From the NCBI RefSeq assembly GCF_030269925.1, contig NC_085116.1, forward strand, positions 14,694,001 through 14,758,000: 64,000 nt of DNA, given 5' to 3'. A model generated the notes under the pieces. The model was not told the origin of the DNA, did no database searches, and saw only the letters and a list, made by a program, of their open reading frames with translations. A program made the position numbers and the translations under genes. The stretch comes from Bombyx mori (taxonomy: Eukaryota; Arthropoda; Insecta; Lepidoptera; Bombycidae). The first letter of the stretch is position 1. Each line of letters begins with the position of its first letter. Below, piece by piece: positions 11,760-54,560 of the stretch.

Positions 11760-14120
11760 CGCGATTGGTCTGTTTTATTTTATGTATCTAATAAAATGTA
11801 TACAAATAATAAAATTTAAAAGCAGTATTAAAATTCTGGTTTAGTAGTAAAGCAAAGGGCTCATGAATTTCTATTCAAAGGCATTCCGTTTTGGAATTGT
11901 AATTATTTTATTGGCAAAGTATTTAGAGAGGATTTTTACAGACCAATGACGGTTTCCATTATCGGGGTGATTGAGGCTATAATTTGCAATTAAAAGGCTC
12001 TTAGATACGCTTACAAGCTGGTCTTATCTAGAAAAGAATAGGGACAATGAAATCAGAGTTTTCCGGCAGTATAAACAAATTAATAAAAGCCATTTTGATT
12101 ATATAAACATTTTCAAATATTTATTAACCAATTTACATAAAATCATTATAATCGTTATGTACATCTTTCACATAGCTTTAGATACACAAAATGATAACAT
12201 CTCACAATGTGGAGGGCCTTCTATTTATTAGATTATATTATAGTAAAACTAAGCACCAACTTACAAATATATATATATTCAATTTGCCAAGCTCTTTTTT
12301 AATAAGTTGAACAATTAAAAACATTCACAAATACAATATGGAGCTTTATAGTATGAAAAATACATCTTAATTCTGTACACAGTCAGGGAATTAGGTTATT
12401 TACTAATAAGATTGATTCATACTAATTTTAATAAACAGTTTCGTTATGTAATATTGTTCCAAATGGTTTTACTAATATTTTATTTGGTAATTGCCATTTT
12501 CTCTCATTGAAGAGAAGTAATTGCAGCTGCAGAAGCTATAAGCTTTCTATGTGGTGAGGATTTACTACTAATTCTTATTAACATAACTACATAGTGCTGG
12601 TTAGTGCATCAACTAAAATAATATAAATAGGATAAAAATTAAAGTAACATCTAAAACCTTCTGACCGTAATATTCTTAATTTATTTTCATTAAAAATATT
12701 TAATAATTTATTTTATAATTCCAGATGTTTCTTTAATTATTATATACATTTTTCTTTTAAGCAATACATTTAAACGGTAATACTTTATTACGGTTTAATT
12801 TTCTTTACTGCGTGAAAAACATAAACACAATTTATTTGACGCGAAAAATCTCTAAGATTATAACTAGACTTAACAAAAAAAAATGCATGCATTACATATA
12901 ACATTCCAAAACGAAATACGCACGTTATTTATGTAACGAGTAAATAAAATATTTTAATAATATGAGGAGTTAGATCTGTAGCTTGAAATAAAACAAATCA
13001 CAGTAAATTTGAATATAAATAGATATTTATAATTTTCTTAAATTAATTGAAATTTTGCACGCTAGTAAGTTTAAAATTTTACACTACAATATTCACAAAC
13101 GATCAACTCCACATTAAAAGTTATCATTCAAGATGCCATTTTTATATTTCCTTCATATAGTATTCATCAAATAATGATAAAATAATTGTATTCCATAATA
13201 TTCTTCTTATATTTATAAAGATTTCGATTATAACATTATTTAAGTACAATTCGTTCAGCCCTCCATTTCTCACAGTATCAACTTAACATATTATTAAGAA
13301 TGTCAATCTTTTATTTACACAAATGACAATTTAGAATTTGTTTAGGATACATGTTTAATGAAATTTCTTGATCTATGCGAAAATAACAGTTTACATATTT
13401 AGGAATGTTATTTTCATAACGGATTTTTCATAATTTTTTTTGGATCATTCAAAAATACTTAAAATCAATTGACTCGTATATTTATATTATTATAGTGTAC
13501 ATTACAGTTATATTAAGAATATTATTGCTTATTACAAGTGAAACAGTCGTTCATGAGCAAACAAATAGTAAATTTCTTTTTTCTTAAATATTCATAGATC
13601 GTAGAATTTTTCAACTCTTTTCGCTTAATGAAGTATTCAGTGGAAAAATTCAAAGGTAGAGTTAGTAAAAAGTTTAGAAATAATCTCTTCGTTAGATAAT
13701 TATCAAAATAATTTCAATATACCTATAATAGTCCAGTGCATACGTTTAGGACATTATGCAAGCAGTCCGTCAATACAAATTTCGGAAATAAAAATAAATT
13801 ATGATATTTAAAATTTCATTAACGGAATGTGACGAAATCGGTTAGTAAAAATAAGTGGTGGAAGCGTCATAAAGCTGAATCGAGACTTAATAAACATCCT
13901 TGTAATAAATATAAAATATTCGACAATCCGAGTATTCTACTAAAGTGTTTTTCATGATGTTTTTTAGATTTTTTTCAATACGATAATTCTTAAATCGTAG
14001 ACTTTAAGGGACTCCGACAAACTGTGTACTAGCTGTTCACACGATCGCTGCTGTTCATACCGAATCTTGTGATACATAAAGGTAACATATTATAACGCGA
14101 CGGGACATTTCCGAACGCAC
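11760..14120. other. AT-rich intergenic stretch
   Basis: More than 2 kb with no coding potential, splice structure or recognised repeat family. The uninterrupted A/T richness resembles a long 3' UTR, but no attached coding sequence is visible on either strand. Confidence 0.4.
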
Positions 14121-14122
14121 TC

Positions 14123-14320
14123 TTAATTCCCATCAGCGCGTTCCTCGGAACGCGCCTCAACGGGACGTGATTGGTCCGCGACCGCGCCGCCATCGCAAGA
14201 TTCGCAAACCGCCACTGCGCTTGCGCATGATAGACTGACGCCGACGCGCTGAGACGTTCTCCATTTTGTATTATTGTTGTTGCGACTTGTGTGTGCGCGT
14301 GCGCTTATAGTAAGATTGAT
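14123..14320 (+). promoter_or_regulatory. GC-rich, promoter-like segment upstream of the gag/Arc fragment
   Basis: Abrupt GC-rich patch in AT-rich DNA with an inverted CCAAT box (GTGATTGGTCC), an NRF-1-like CTTGCGCATG and many CpGs, ending in GTGTGTGCGCGTGCGC. It could be a host promoter or part of an LTR. No TG...CA termini could be fixed, so the assignment stays open. Confidence 0.3.
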
Positions 14321-14532
14321 TAAAGTGTTTGTTTTAAAGTTAGTCATAGTCATTAAACCTCTCGAACGATTATTCGACGTTTTATTCCAAAGTAACCCAC
14401 GAAACACTCATGAACATTAAAAATGGACGCCCAACTAGTGGCTTTGGAATAAACCACGTGTGAACTCTTTGTGAAAGAGTTTGTTTTTTTTTTTCAATTT
14501 GCGAACTTAGTGAGAAGTGACTATCGTACAAA

Positions 14533-15173
14533 ATGACAAAACCGCGCGTACGTCGTCAGTCTCGTCGACAATCCGAGTATTTCGACCCGGCAGAGGACGA
14601 TTCTTCCCCGCCGCCGACTGCATCGGGAAACATTTCAGTCAACGACATGGTCGCCATGATGTCTACGTGGCAACGCAACCAAGAGGAAACGTTTAGAGAA
14701 ACTTCTACATACAGTTCTCAACCAATCGCAGCGGTCATCGCCCCCGCCCGCTCAACCTGCGCATGGAAACTTCGCCTCGTGCAAGGCTCGCTACAGCGGA
14801 GCGCCAGACGAATCACTTGACGGATTTATAGACGCCGTAGAGGCCTACAAGGAATGCGCAAACGTAAGCAAAACTAATGCACTACGTGGGCTGTCAATGT
14901 TGTTAACTCATGAAGCCGCGACATGGTGGCAAGGAGTTAAGACCACCATGAACAAGTGGGACCACGCCCTCACGTCCCTAAGAGGTGCGTTTGGTGATAG
15001 CCGACCTCCACATCGTATATACAAGGAGCTGTTCGCCAACCCACAAAAAGCAAGTGAGAAAACAGAACTCTTCATCTCTAAAACTCGAGCGCTACTATCA
15101 CGTCTGCCAAAGGACGATCTGACAACCAAAGTACAGATGGACATGGTGTACGAAACACTCATGAACATTAAAA
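14533..15173 (+). pseudogene. Broken gag/Arc-like capsid fragment of an LTR retroelement
   Basis: An ATG at 14533 opens a basic N-terminus (PRVRRQSRRQSEYFDP). A frameshift near 14760-14790 moves the reading to another frame, which continues SLDGFIDAVEAYKECANVSK, LLTHEAATWWQGVKTTMN, LRGAFGDSRPPHRIYKELFA and LLSRLPKDDLTTKVQMDMVYETL. This is the pattern of insect Ty3/gypsy-type gag proteins related to Arc (capsid-like fold with the WWQGVK signature). The match stops at YETL, where the reading enters a 24-nt block also present at 14399-14422, so the C-terminal part of the capsid, any zinc knuckle and all of pol are missing. A TGG-initial, primer-binding-site-like sequence (TGGACGCCCAAC) lies at 14424. 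No flanking LTR pair was found. It is probably not functional. Confidence 0.65.
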
Positions 15174-15267
15174 TATTAATTTTTATCACATTACCACAGT
15201 GAACTCGGCCGATATAAATTGCGACTAATCGAATATGTCAAGGTGGTAGTATTTTCCAGGCTCTTTT

Positions 15268-15365
15268 TTCCTTATTGCCCTTGTAGGCAGACGGGCATAC
15301 AGCCCACCTGGTAGTGAGTGGTTACCGTAGCCCATGGACTTCAGCAATGCCTGGGGCAGAACCGT
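15268..15365 (-). repeat. SINE family B copy (tail part)
   Basis: TTATTGCCCTTGTAGGCAGA, GCCCACCTGG, GTTACCGTAGCCCATGGACT and CAGCAATGCC define the family B tail in minus orientation. Confidence 0.8.
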
Positions 15366-16342
15366 TAATTACTTAATTAATTATCTAAGAGTTCCGATAA
15401 CAACTAAATTCTCAAAGGTTTGTTAATTTTCTCCGAATGTTTAGCTTCTGGTTCTCGTGGTACAAGGAGGTATTTTTGGAGGCGTGTGGAATTTTTCCCT
15501 CCTTGTTTAATTATTCGATTTCAATAGTCTGTTAGTTCACGTTTAAAACATTTTTTTTAGGTTCAACTAGACTCATGAGTTTTTTTCGCTTTATATCCAG
15601 AATAATCGAATTGTCAAAAGATTACCGAGACTGGCAAATCAATTTCTTAATTACACAAGTGTATGAACTTTTTAGTAGTAAAATAAATATAATTTCATTT
15701 ACAAAGTACATTCACCTAAAACAGGTGAAAATAAATTAGGTATGTATATTTTTTAAAGTGGATTTGTTAAGTGATTCTCCAGAGGTATTTTCCAATTGGA
15801 GTTTTCTAAACATAACAAGTCTGTTATATAAATATCGGCGCTTGAAAGGCCAAACGTGACTAAGCGACAATAACTGCTTTGTACATAAATGATAGGCAAT
15901 AACCATATTCGATGTCCAAAAAAATATATTTCTAGGTCTATTAAAATCATTTCAATCCTACAGCTAGATTCGTTAAAATAGATTTTTTTCAAGTATTTCA
16001 ACTTTAAATTAGTCTACTGTAAAGTTCACGCATTGTCGCTTAGTCACTTTGCCTTTCAAGCGTCGATATGTTAACGCACCTGTTAATTTGATGAAATTTA
16101 TTTTTCAACGAATTCTAATGCATCACGTGCCGATATGAGGACCGTTAGCTTGCAACATTGAAATGAATGACTTAATTATATCGCACATTTAAGCGAGACG
16201 TTTTCCAGACGAAGATCGGCTCACACATATCCGGATAACCCGGAACAGAATCACATATCCGTACGACATTATTCGCGGCACTTCGTTTCACACAATAGTC
16301 CGTTTTCGCCTACAGACCGTAGGCGGGGGGCGTGGCATTTCG
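15366..16342. other. Spacer and presumed 3' UTR of AP-1gamma
   Basis: No coding sequence recognised. A possible minus-strand AATAAA (TTTATT on plus) lies near 16098, about 245 bp beyond the AP-1gamma stop. Two GCGC-type segments containing GGCCAAACGTGACTAAGCGA (15848) and CGCTTAGTCACTTTGCC (16038) look like the two arms of a small inverted repeat. Confidence 0.35.
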
Positions 16343-47531
<31,189 letters not shown>

Positions 47532-47748
47532 GGTTGCAGTGAAAAACAACACATAAAATAACTATAAATCTTTTAATAAAAACATTTCACACAGTATGCC
47601 ACGATATTTGACGACAGTGCAAACTAAACTGTTATCAGAGGTGTTTTATCAGGTGCAGGTGCTCCTCAAATATCCAGTCACAACGTATCTCTTATCAAAG
47701 GTACAATTTATCACTGAAAAAGGACAGCAATACCACTTCTAGTAATGT

Positions 47749-47754
47749 TTTATT
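47749..47754 (-). terminator. Poly(A) signal AATAAA for Arfrp1
   Basis: AATAAA on the minus strand about 150 bp past the Arfrp1 stop and about 220 bp upstream of the AP-1gamma ATG. It is the only canonical signal I noticed in the 374-bp spacer. Confidence 0.45.
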
Positions 47755-47905
47755 TTCAAATGTCAATACTGTACAAAACAATGGACTGAACGAGTCATAT
47801 ACACATTATCTTAATAGGAAAACTAATTATTATTCATTGTATTATGTAGGTACGACTCGATACGATTACTGAGCATGTATCGTGCGTGTGTCGCTCTTTA
47901 AATGC

Positions 47906-50900
47906 TCATAAGTTATCATCGTGGTTACGGGGAGGACGATCGACGCTGTTGCGTTTTATGCAGTCTACAAGCCATCGGATGCCTTCGTCCACGCCATCAC
48001 TAAAAAAATAATATGAACAAAATTAAAGTTAATTCAAAACAATATGTCAATTTACATTCCAAGATATTCCGTATACTTATTTATTCTAAAATTCTGATGT
48101 TTAAAGTGTTTTTCTTCACACTTTTTATCTATTTAAACATTTAATAGAATCGCATACATTCACAAAGTGGGTTATTTCAATATTTAAAACAAATACATAT
48201 TGTTCGACTAAGAGAGTATTGCGTTGGCGAACGGATGATGGAATGGTTATTATGATCGTATTTTTATGTACGTATGTGATCGTAGTCATGAATTCGATTT
48301 AAATAGTTGTGTTCTATTATAATGATAATTTTAAATACCTGGTGCACATTGTCCGTCCTTGCCTACCTGAAGTTTTCTATCTAAAGCAGTTTTTTAAGAG
48401 AATAACGATCGTAAGTTTGCCAGCGTTTGGCGGGAACGCGAGGAGCGTTGTGGTCTGATTTGTTTTATTTTGTTAATTTAGCGTTTCATCAGATTTCAAT
48501 GTAATAGTGGTAATATAATGGTGGTTTATTAACTGTTTATCGTCTATGAAACTAAACAAAAGTCGGAAAATAAAACAAAGCTCGTATACCTGGCATTTTG
48601 GGTTCTTGAAAAAAATCCACTTAGCTCTTATTAAGAAACACCTTTTTATCGAGACTTTATTTCATCCCATCTCATCTTGTTTCATTTAGTTTCATATCAT
48701 TTTTCATATAACAGAATATATATATCGAAGGGTGGAAGGCTCTAGTTTAAGCGATATTTGCTAATAGTGGTTAAAATATGAAACTGCCGTTTTATTGTAA
48801 TTGGTACTTCGAATTGACATAGAACCTTCATGGTTTCAGATTTTTGAGTGAAACTTTTTTCAAATGGTAGCTATGAGGTTTTTCTTTTAAAAAATGGGCA
48901 ACATTCGATTACCTACCTACCTACCTAATAAAACTTTCAGTTGCTTTTTTTATTCAACGCTGCAGAAACAGCTCGCAATATCAAAGTTGCGTTTGGAGAG
49001 GGGACTGGTAATGAACGCACCGTGCGATTTTGGTTTAAACGCTTTCGTGATGGAAATTTTGGTTTGAAGAACGAACCACGTGGAAGACCGCCCACACATA
49101 TGATAAAAATGAATTGAAAGAGATGGTGGAAGCCGATCCGAGCCAAACTACCCAGGAATTAGCGACATGGTTAAACGTTACCTTACCAACTATTTTGACT
49201 CATTTGCGTCAAATCAATAAATTAAAAAAAATGGACAAATGGGTTCCTCATGATTTGAATGATATGCAGAAAGAAACGCGTGTTGAAACTTGTGTTGCCT
49301 TGTTGAATCGATACAGAAATGAAGGATAATTGGATCGAATTGTGACATGTGATGAAAAGTGGATTCTTTACGATAACCGTAAGCGAAAATTTCAATGGAT
49401 GACCCCAGGTCAAACGCCGCAACTGGGTCCTAAAGCAAAGCTTACCAATAAAAAGGTAATGGTAACTGTTTGGTGGTCTCAGGATGGTGTTATTCACTAT
49501 AGCTTTCTCCGATCTGGTCGCTTGCTTAATAACGGCAGATGTCTACTGTGCCGAACTCCGAACAATGATGGCAAAACTTGCAGTGAAATAGCCCCGACTC
49601 ATGAATCGGTCTTTACCATTATTGCTCCATGTTAACGCGAGACCTCATACAGCACGAAAAACCGTTTTAACTACATGAACTGCAATTAGAAACAATTCGT
49701 CACCCTCCGTATTCGCCAGACCTTGCTCCGGGCTTGCGGGCTTACGGGCTACCATTTTTGTCGTGATTTGGATAATTTTCTATGTGATAAAAAGTTTTCT
49801 TCCCAGGAGGCAGTACAAAATGCTTTCACACAGTTTGTAGATTCTAGATCACCAGGATTCTATCGCAAAGGCATAAATGACCTTCCTGTTAGATGGCAGC
49901 AATGTATAGATAATAATGGTGGATATTTTGATTAAATGAATATGTTAAATAAATAAAAACGAATATCAATTTTTCAGTACAAATCGGCAAGTTCATACTT
50001 TAACCCCCAATATTTACTAATAAATTTATGCACATGTATAGAAACTTATGACTTATTCAAGTTCTGTGAGGAAATAGACAATCTGGACATTCAAGAAGGG
50101 GCGTTTCATAGAGCCCAGCTCTGGCATATCAATACATGCCTTAAATCTTAGTAATGACTTAACAGTATATATCAATAAAAATTACCCAGTTAATGCCGAT
50201 GTTGCCATTAACATGATGTCCCTAGCACCAATCAGGTGTGCGTTCTGATTGAATATGGGCTTCACTGTGTGGACGCCCATGCAGTCTGGAATGTCTTGTT
50301 TGTTCGCAAGCACCAGCAAAGGTACACCGGCTAAATGTTCTGAGGATATCATTCTATCTGCAAAATTTAGTGTTCGCAAATAATTTTATATCTGAGTCGT
50401 CTATTATCAAAGGTGGCAATCTGTGCATTTGGACAAAAAAATGTTATTGATATGTCAATACAGATTGATTTGAATATAATCGTCTCCTTCAAAGAATATG
50501 GTTCAAAACCTGCATTAAATAAAGGTTAATAATTAACCTGTTATTTATCTAAGATGTCATTTAGAAGAGTTTTGTGACTGCCAATGGAATACAAAGTCAA
50601 TAATTCGTTTTTCTGATTTACCAATAATTGTCCAAAAGTCACATTGCCGGCTTTGATAATAGTCGACTCAATTCTGTGTTAATCATCTTAAAAATAATCA
50701 TGAATTATATTTTAATTCAGTTTTAAGCAGCTTGTTTGCATTTTCTTTTCCAAAGATTTATAACATTTTTTGACTCGATGAGTAAACTCACTCATGGTCC
50801 ACCTTTCGTTAAGTGGTTACCAAAGTCTATAGATTTGAAATAAGGAATACCTTGATACATGAATCTAAAAAAAATATCTTGGTTTTTTTTTATTTAATTT

Positions 50901-52138
50901 AACATCAGAATGTATTTTACAACATCACATCACAGGACAAACCATGTTGTTTAACAAATCGGTAAACGGCATCCATTGTATAAGAAAACTTATTAATATA
51001 TAAATGCTAATAAATGATATTATGTTCATTTTCTGTAAATAAGGGTCATTCTTTTAGGCAACGCCTTGGCTCTGCCCCTGGCATTGCTGACGTCCATGAG
51101 CGACGGTAACCACTGACCATCAGGTGGGCCGTATGCTAGTCTGCCTATACGGCAATAAAAAAATACAAAACAAAAAAAATAAATAAATAATGTTGCATAC
51201 CAAAGGTTTCCTTGGATTCAGATACCCTGTCCCTATCTGATGAGTCAACTATGTAGATTACTGCATGGCATTCAGCATAGTACTAAAAATAAAGAATATA
51301 AACAAATTTGAAATTATGTTAAAACATTAACACTTTTGGTTTCTTATGGTTTTGATCTTAAAAAGGAAAACAATTAACCCTTTATAAGATCACATCTTTG
51401 TTTATATGTATACCAGAAGACAAGACCTTTTTTCTCAGTAACAGCATATAGAAAAGTATTATGGAACTTTAAGTTTTTCGTCAATGGAATAAAAAATATA
51501 AACTATTTAATTATTTATGCAATTTAATATTCGACCCATAGTCTTCAGGAATCACTTCAAATATAATCCATCAACATAAGTTCTATATAAGATTTGAAAA
51601 TAATTTTAAATGGTAGTTATAACTGCATGGATGAATGCCATAGGTTTTAATGTGCATCACACAGACATTATCTTTACACTTCTAAGTATTTTTTTATATT
51701 TCTTAAACAGATGAGTAAGCTCAGTCAGCCTGGTTTAAAAGGGTTCATGGATATTTTGCTTAAATATGGACTATACTTAGCGAAACTTTTAATTATTACC
51801 TTATCCCATAGGGATTGTAATTCTTGCTGACCACCAAGGTCCCAGAAATTAAGTCTTACACCGTTCACATCTATTTTACCTATATTAAGTCCGACGGTTG
51901 TTGTTATCCTATTTGGGTTCATAGCCTTATATTTTTTGGTAAATTTTGTTTTCGTTGCTTCCAAATATGTCTGCAATAAAAATAAAAACAATAACTTTCT
52001 AGTGCCTACAACAATAACATTTGGGGACTTTCTAGCATTACCTACCGTTTTGCCAGCATTGTCTAGGCCGAGTATTAGAACGCAATATTCGTCTTTCTGT
52101 ATTATATACTTATAAAAGCCGTGCAGTAAAGTGTACAT
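47906..52138 (-). CDS. Arfrp1: ADP-ribosylation factor-related protein 1 (Arf-family GTPase of the TGN)
   Basis: Five exons: 52138-52046, 51970-51800, 51282-51201, 50357-50186 and 47999-47906, all phases closing to 203 residues (human ARFRP1 has 201). The GTPase motifs are complete: GLDNAGKT (24-31), switch I around TTTVGLNIG (54-62), WDLGGQQE (74-81), NKQD (134-137) and TSAL near the C-terminus. The N-terminus MYTLL and the lack of Gly2 fit ARFRP1, which is N-acetylated rather than myristoylated, and not Arf1 or Arl1. Known role: ARFRP1 acts at the trans-Golgi upstream of Arl1 and golgin recruitment, and in vertebrates works with AP-1 in cargo export. Intron 4 contains an old mariner on the opposite strand. 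The neighbour directly downstream on the same strand encodes the AP-1 gamma subunit. Confidence 0.95.
48419..48720 (+). repeat. Interspersed repeat, family E copy
   Basis: Contains GGCGGGAACGCGAGGAG, GATTTGTTTTATTTTGT, GGTGGTTTATTAACTGTTTA and then TTTCATCCCATCTCATCTTG. The same blocks recur inverted at 52465-53790 and partly at 54380-54560. In Arfrp1 intron 4. Confidence 0.65.
48953..50010 (+). mobile_element. Fossil mariner transposon
   Basis: Transposase remains in several frames: FNAAETARNIKVAFGEGTGN, VEADPSQTTQELATWLNVTL, then an in-frame stop before LDRIVTCDEKWILYDNRKRK, later HVNARPHTAR (catalytic D replaced by V), PPYSPDLAP and CIDNNGGYFD at the end. At least three frameshifts and several stops. 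The extreme N-terminus and 5' inverted repeat are missing. The 3' end reads TTCATACTTTAACCCCCAA followed by TA. It lies antisense in Arfrp1 intron 4 and cannot be active. Confidence 0.9.
50770..50870 (-). repeat. Decayed Bm1-like SINE tail
   Basis: ATGAGTAAACTCACTCATGG, TCCACCTTTCGTTAAGTGGT and CCTTGATACATGAATCTAA keep the family order with heavy divergence. In Arfrp1 intron 3. Confidence 0.5.
51055..51168 (+). repeat. SINE family B copy
   Basis: AGGCAACGCCTTGGCTCTGC, CCCTGGCATTGCTGACGTCC, ACCATCAGGTGGGCCGTATG and final CGGCAATAAAAAAATAC; plus. It ends about 30 bp from Arfrp1 exon 3. Confidence 0.85.
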
Positions 52139-52464
52139 TTTAAATAATTTACCTACTCTAACAAAACATAATTGTAAAGTTCTAATCTACATTCATGCAG
52201 AAGGGAAAACAAGAAATTAAACGAAGCAATCGGAGTAGTACCAAAAACCTATTGCGGTATTCAACGGACCTTTAGCTATCTTTATTTAATTCTGTTTAAA
52301 AAGTAAGAGATAAGTTTCAAATGCTAGAAGTAGTATTAAAGCTACAAAAGGAAATTGGAATGCGTTTTTCAGATGACATTGTCAACGCTGTCAATATTTT
52401 TTTTTACGGATTTTATGACTTGGTAACTAAAGCCTTTAAGTCATGTCTTAATTTAATTTATTTT

Positions 52465-53790
52465 CTTATTTTTATGAAAAATGATGAAATGAAATGAAGA
52501 TGATTAATTTGAGACATAAATCAACTGGGATGAAATCAAATGAAATGAGATGAGATGATATGGGATGAAATATAATCTCAGTAAAATGGTGGTCATCTAC
52601 TGAGACTTTTTCATTGAACTTTTTGGAGGATCCCGAGAAGTCGAGAATGATTTGAACAACTTATTTGTTTACTGTCAAAATAACTAACTCACAGTGAATA
52701 CTAATAAGTGTACAATTATAACATTCTCACGTGGAAGATTGAATATCTTGTATGACTATTCTATTAATGATCAAACTTTGGTACGCACCACAGTTGTTCA
52801 TGATTTGGGTATTTGTTTGGATTCCAGTTTGATTTTTGATGTTAATGTTAATGAAATAGTAATTAAGGCTTTTCTAATGTTAGGCTTCATACTTAGAGCT
52901 GGTAAAGACTTTAAAAGACTATCTACTCTGATTCTATTGTATAACAGTTTTGTACGGTCTATATTGGAATATGGCTCTGTCACATGGAATCCCCAATATA
53001 ATATTTATATTGAGCGACTAGAAAGAGTCCAAAAAAGTTTTCTAAGCATCTTTTATACCATTGTCGTCGCTTTAGCTTTCCAGAACCGACAAAATTTATC
53101 TCTCTAGTCGATCGTAGGCTACTGAGGGATAAAATGTTTTTATATAAAATAATAAATAATGAGATTGATTCTAGCTATCTTCTTTCCAAAATTTCATTTA
53201 AATGTAGTCGTATTTCCGCGCGTTCTAAACAGACCTTCCACATGTCCACGGCTCGAACGAAATATGCTTCTAATTCTTTTGTCCGTAGATCTTGTAGGTT
53301 GTATGATGCTAAGTTCTCTAATGCTGACATCTTTTGCTTGTCACTTGTAGCATATAGAAAAGCTATTTTAAAATATTTATAAGGTGATTTAGCCCGATGA
53401 GTATTATAGTTTTATAGTGTAAGTTGATGTATAAAATAATATGTGCATATTGTGTTTGGTTTTGTTTTTTTGTAATTTAAATTTCTAAATTTCTCGTCTC
53501 TGTTCACTTTCTACTTGTATGTGATTGTGGAAACATATTTGGTTATTGTTTTAGGTATATTTTTTAAAATTTTATGTTTGTATTGTACTGTTTGTTTCCC
53601 AAATAAATTAATAAATAAGTCACATCCAGCGGCTTTGTTTCATTTTCCCACATTTGTGCACTTTCACAGATATTAAACAGTTAATAAACCACCGTTATTA
53701 CACATTTAAACCTGAAGAAGACAAAATAATACTAAATAGACAAAATAAAACAAATCACACAACTTCACTCCTCGCGTTCCCGCCAAAAAG
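52465..53790 (-). repeat. Family E repeat copy, split by a LINE
   Basis: 52465-52637 carries the inverse of the TTTCATCCCATCTCATC block (GATGAGATGATATGGGATGA) and 53622-53790 the inverse of the GGCGGGAACGCGAGGAG block (CTCCTCGCGTTCCCGCC). The LINE at 52643-53616 separates them, with AAGTC on both sides. The copy lies about 330 bp upstream of the Arfrp1 start. Confidence 0.65.
52643..53616 (+). mobile_element. 5'-truncated non-LTR retrotransposon (jockey-like)
   Basis: Reads NDLNNLFVYCQNN, stop, LTVNTNKCTIITFSRGRLN, TVVHDLGICLDSSLIFDVNV, MLGFILRAGKDFKRLSTLIL and SFVRSILEYGSVTWNPQYN: the C-terminal half of a reverse transcriptase and its connection region. After a frameshift near 53050 it continues VDRRLLRDKMFLYKIINNE to a stop at 53380. 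It ends in an AATAAATTAATAAAT tail, flanked by AAGTC (52638-52642 and 53617-53621). Inactive. Confidence 0.85.
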
Positions 53791-53805
53791 TCCCGCTGTC
53801 AATTT

Positions 53806-54210
53806 GATTTTTAATATTGTCATAATAAAAACATATTTTGTCTTTTCCGTTTTTAATTTCATGGCAATAAAATTTTAAGATACCTACTTGTTTTACGTTT
53901 TTAACCGTCAACCATCATGTATTGTTTTTTTTACTTGTAGTCTCACATTTCGTTTTATAAAGTAAGAGAAAAGTTTTGATGAAATGATAGAAATAGTATT
54001 ATAGCTACAAAAGGAAACTGGAATGTGTTTTTCGTTTGCGTTAGTTTCAAGTTAGTTTGCATGATGAAACTGACAACACTGTCAATTTGATTGTCATATT
54101 AAAAAATATATTTTGTCATTTCCTTTTTTATTTTATGGCAATAAAATCTTTAAGATTCTTGTCTTAATTTTTTTAACCATCAATGATCATTTATTGTTTT
54201 TTTACTTGTA
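53806..54210. repeat. Imperfect 130-bp direct duplication
   Basis: 53806-53940 and 54083-54210 share CTGTCAATTTGATT, TTTTATGGCAATAAAAT-type blocks and TTTTTAACCxTCAA. A related segment with AGCTACAAAAGGAAA-TTGGAATG occurs at about 52285-52400 and 53955-54090. All probably belong to the family E complex. Confidence 0.5.
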
Positions 54211-54281
54211 TTTTGTAATTTGTTTATTATTTTACTTTAACTCCGTCCACGTCTATTTACTTACCTACAACCCGGTTAGAT

Positions 54282-54345
54282 TATCTCTGGACCCGGCGAA
54301 AGGGAAACGGGCAGGGGCTTCACATTCCTGCGAGGTCCAGAGATA
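54282..54345. repeat. Hairpin: perfect 12-bp inverted repeat
   Basis: TATCTCTGGACC at 54282-54293 pairs with GGTCCAGAGATA at 54334-54345, enclosing a 40-base, GC-rich loop in otherwise AT-rich DNA. Confidence 0.7.
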
Positions 54346-54379
54346 TTGTAACTGAGCAATATAATCAAAGTCGCTAGAG

Positions 54380-54560
54380 ATGCCTTCTCGGGTTATTCCA
54401 AAAAGTCCACAAAACATTTAGTAAATAAGCACCATTTTACTGAAACTTTATGTCATCTCATCTCATCACGGTTCTTTTAATTACATCAATATGATTAAGG
54501 AATCAAATTATACGACTTCATTCCATTTTGCTTCATACTACTATTTATTTAACAGAACAT
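54380..54560 (+). repeat. Family E repeat, partial copy
   Basis: CCATTTTACTGAAACTTTAT, GTCATCTCATCTCATC and TTCATTCCATTTTGCTTCAT match the tail half of the family in plus orientation. Confidence 0.5.

Noticed and set aside
14123..14407. 94-residue minus-strand open frame
   Set aside because: Explained by the GC-rich promoter-like patch; Arg/Ser-rich with no family resemblance.
49330..49635. Mariner transposase open frame as a functional gene
   Set aside because: Only the middle of a transposase, with stops and frameshifts on both sides and a lost catalytic aspartate.
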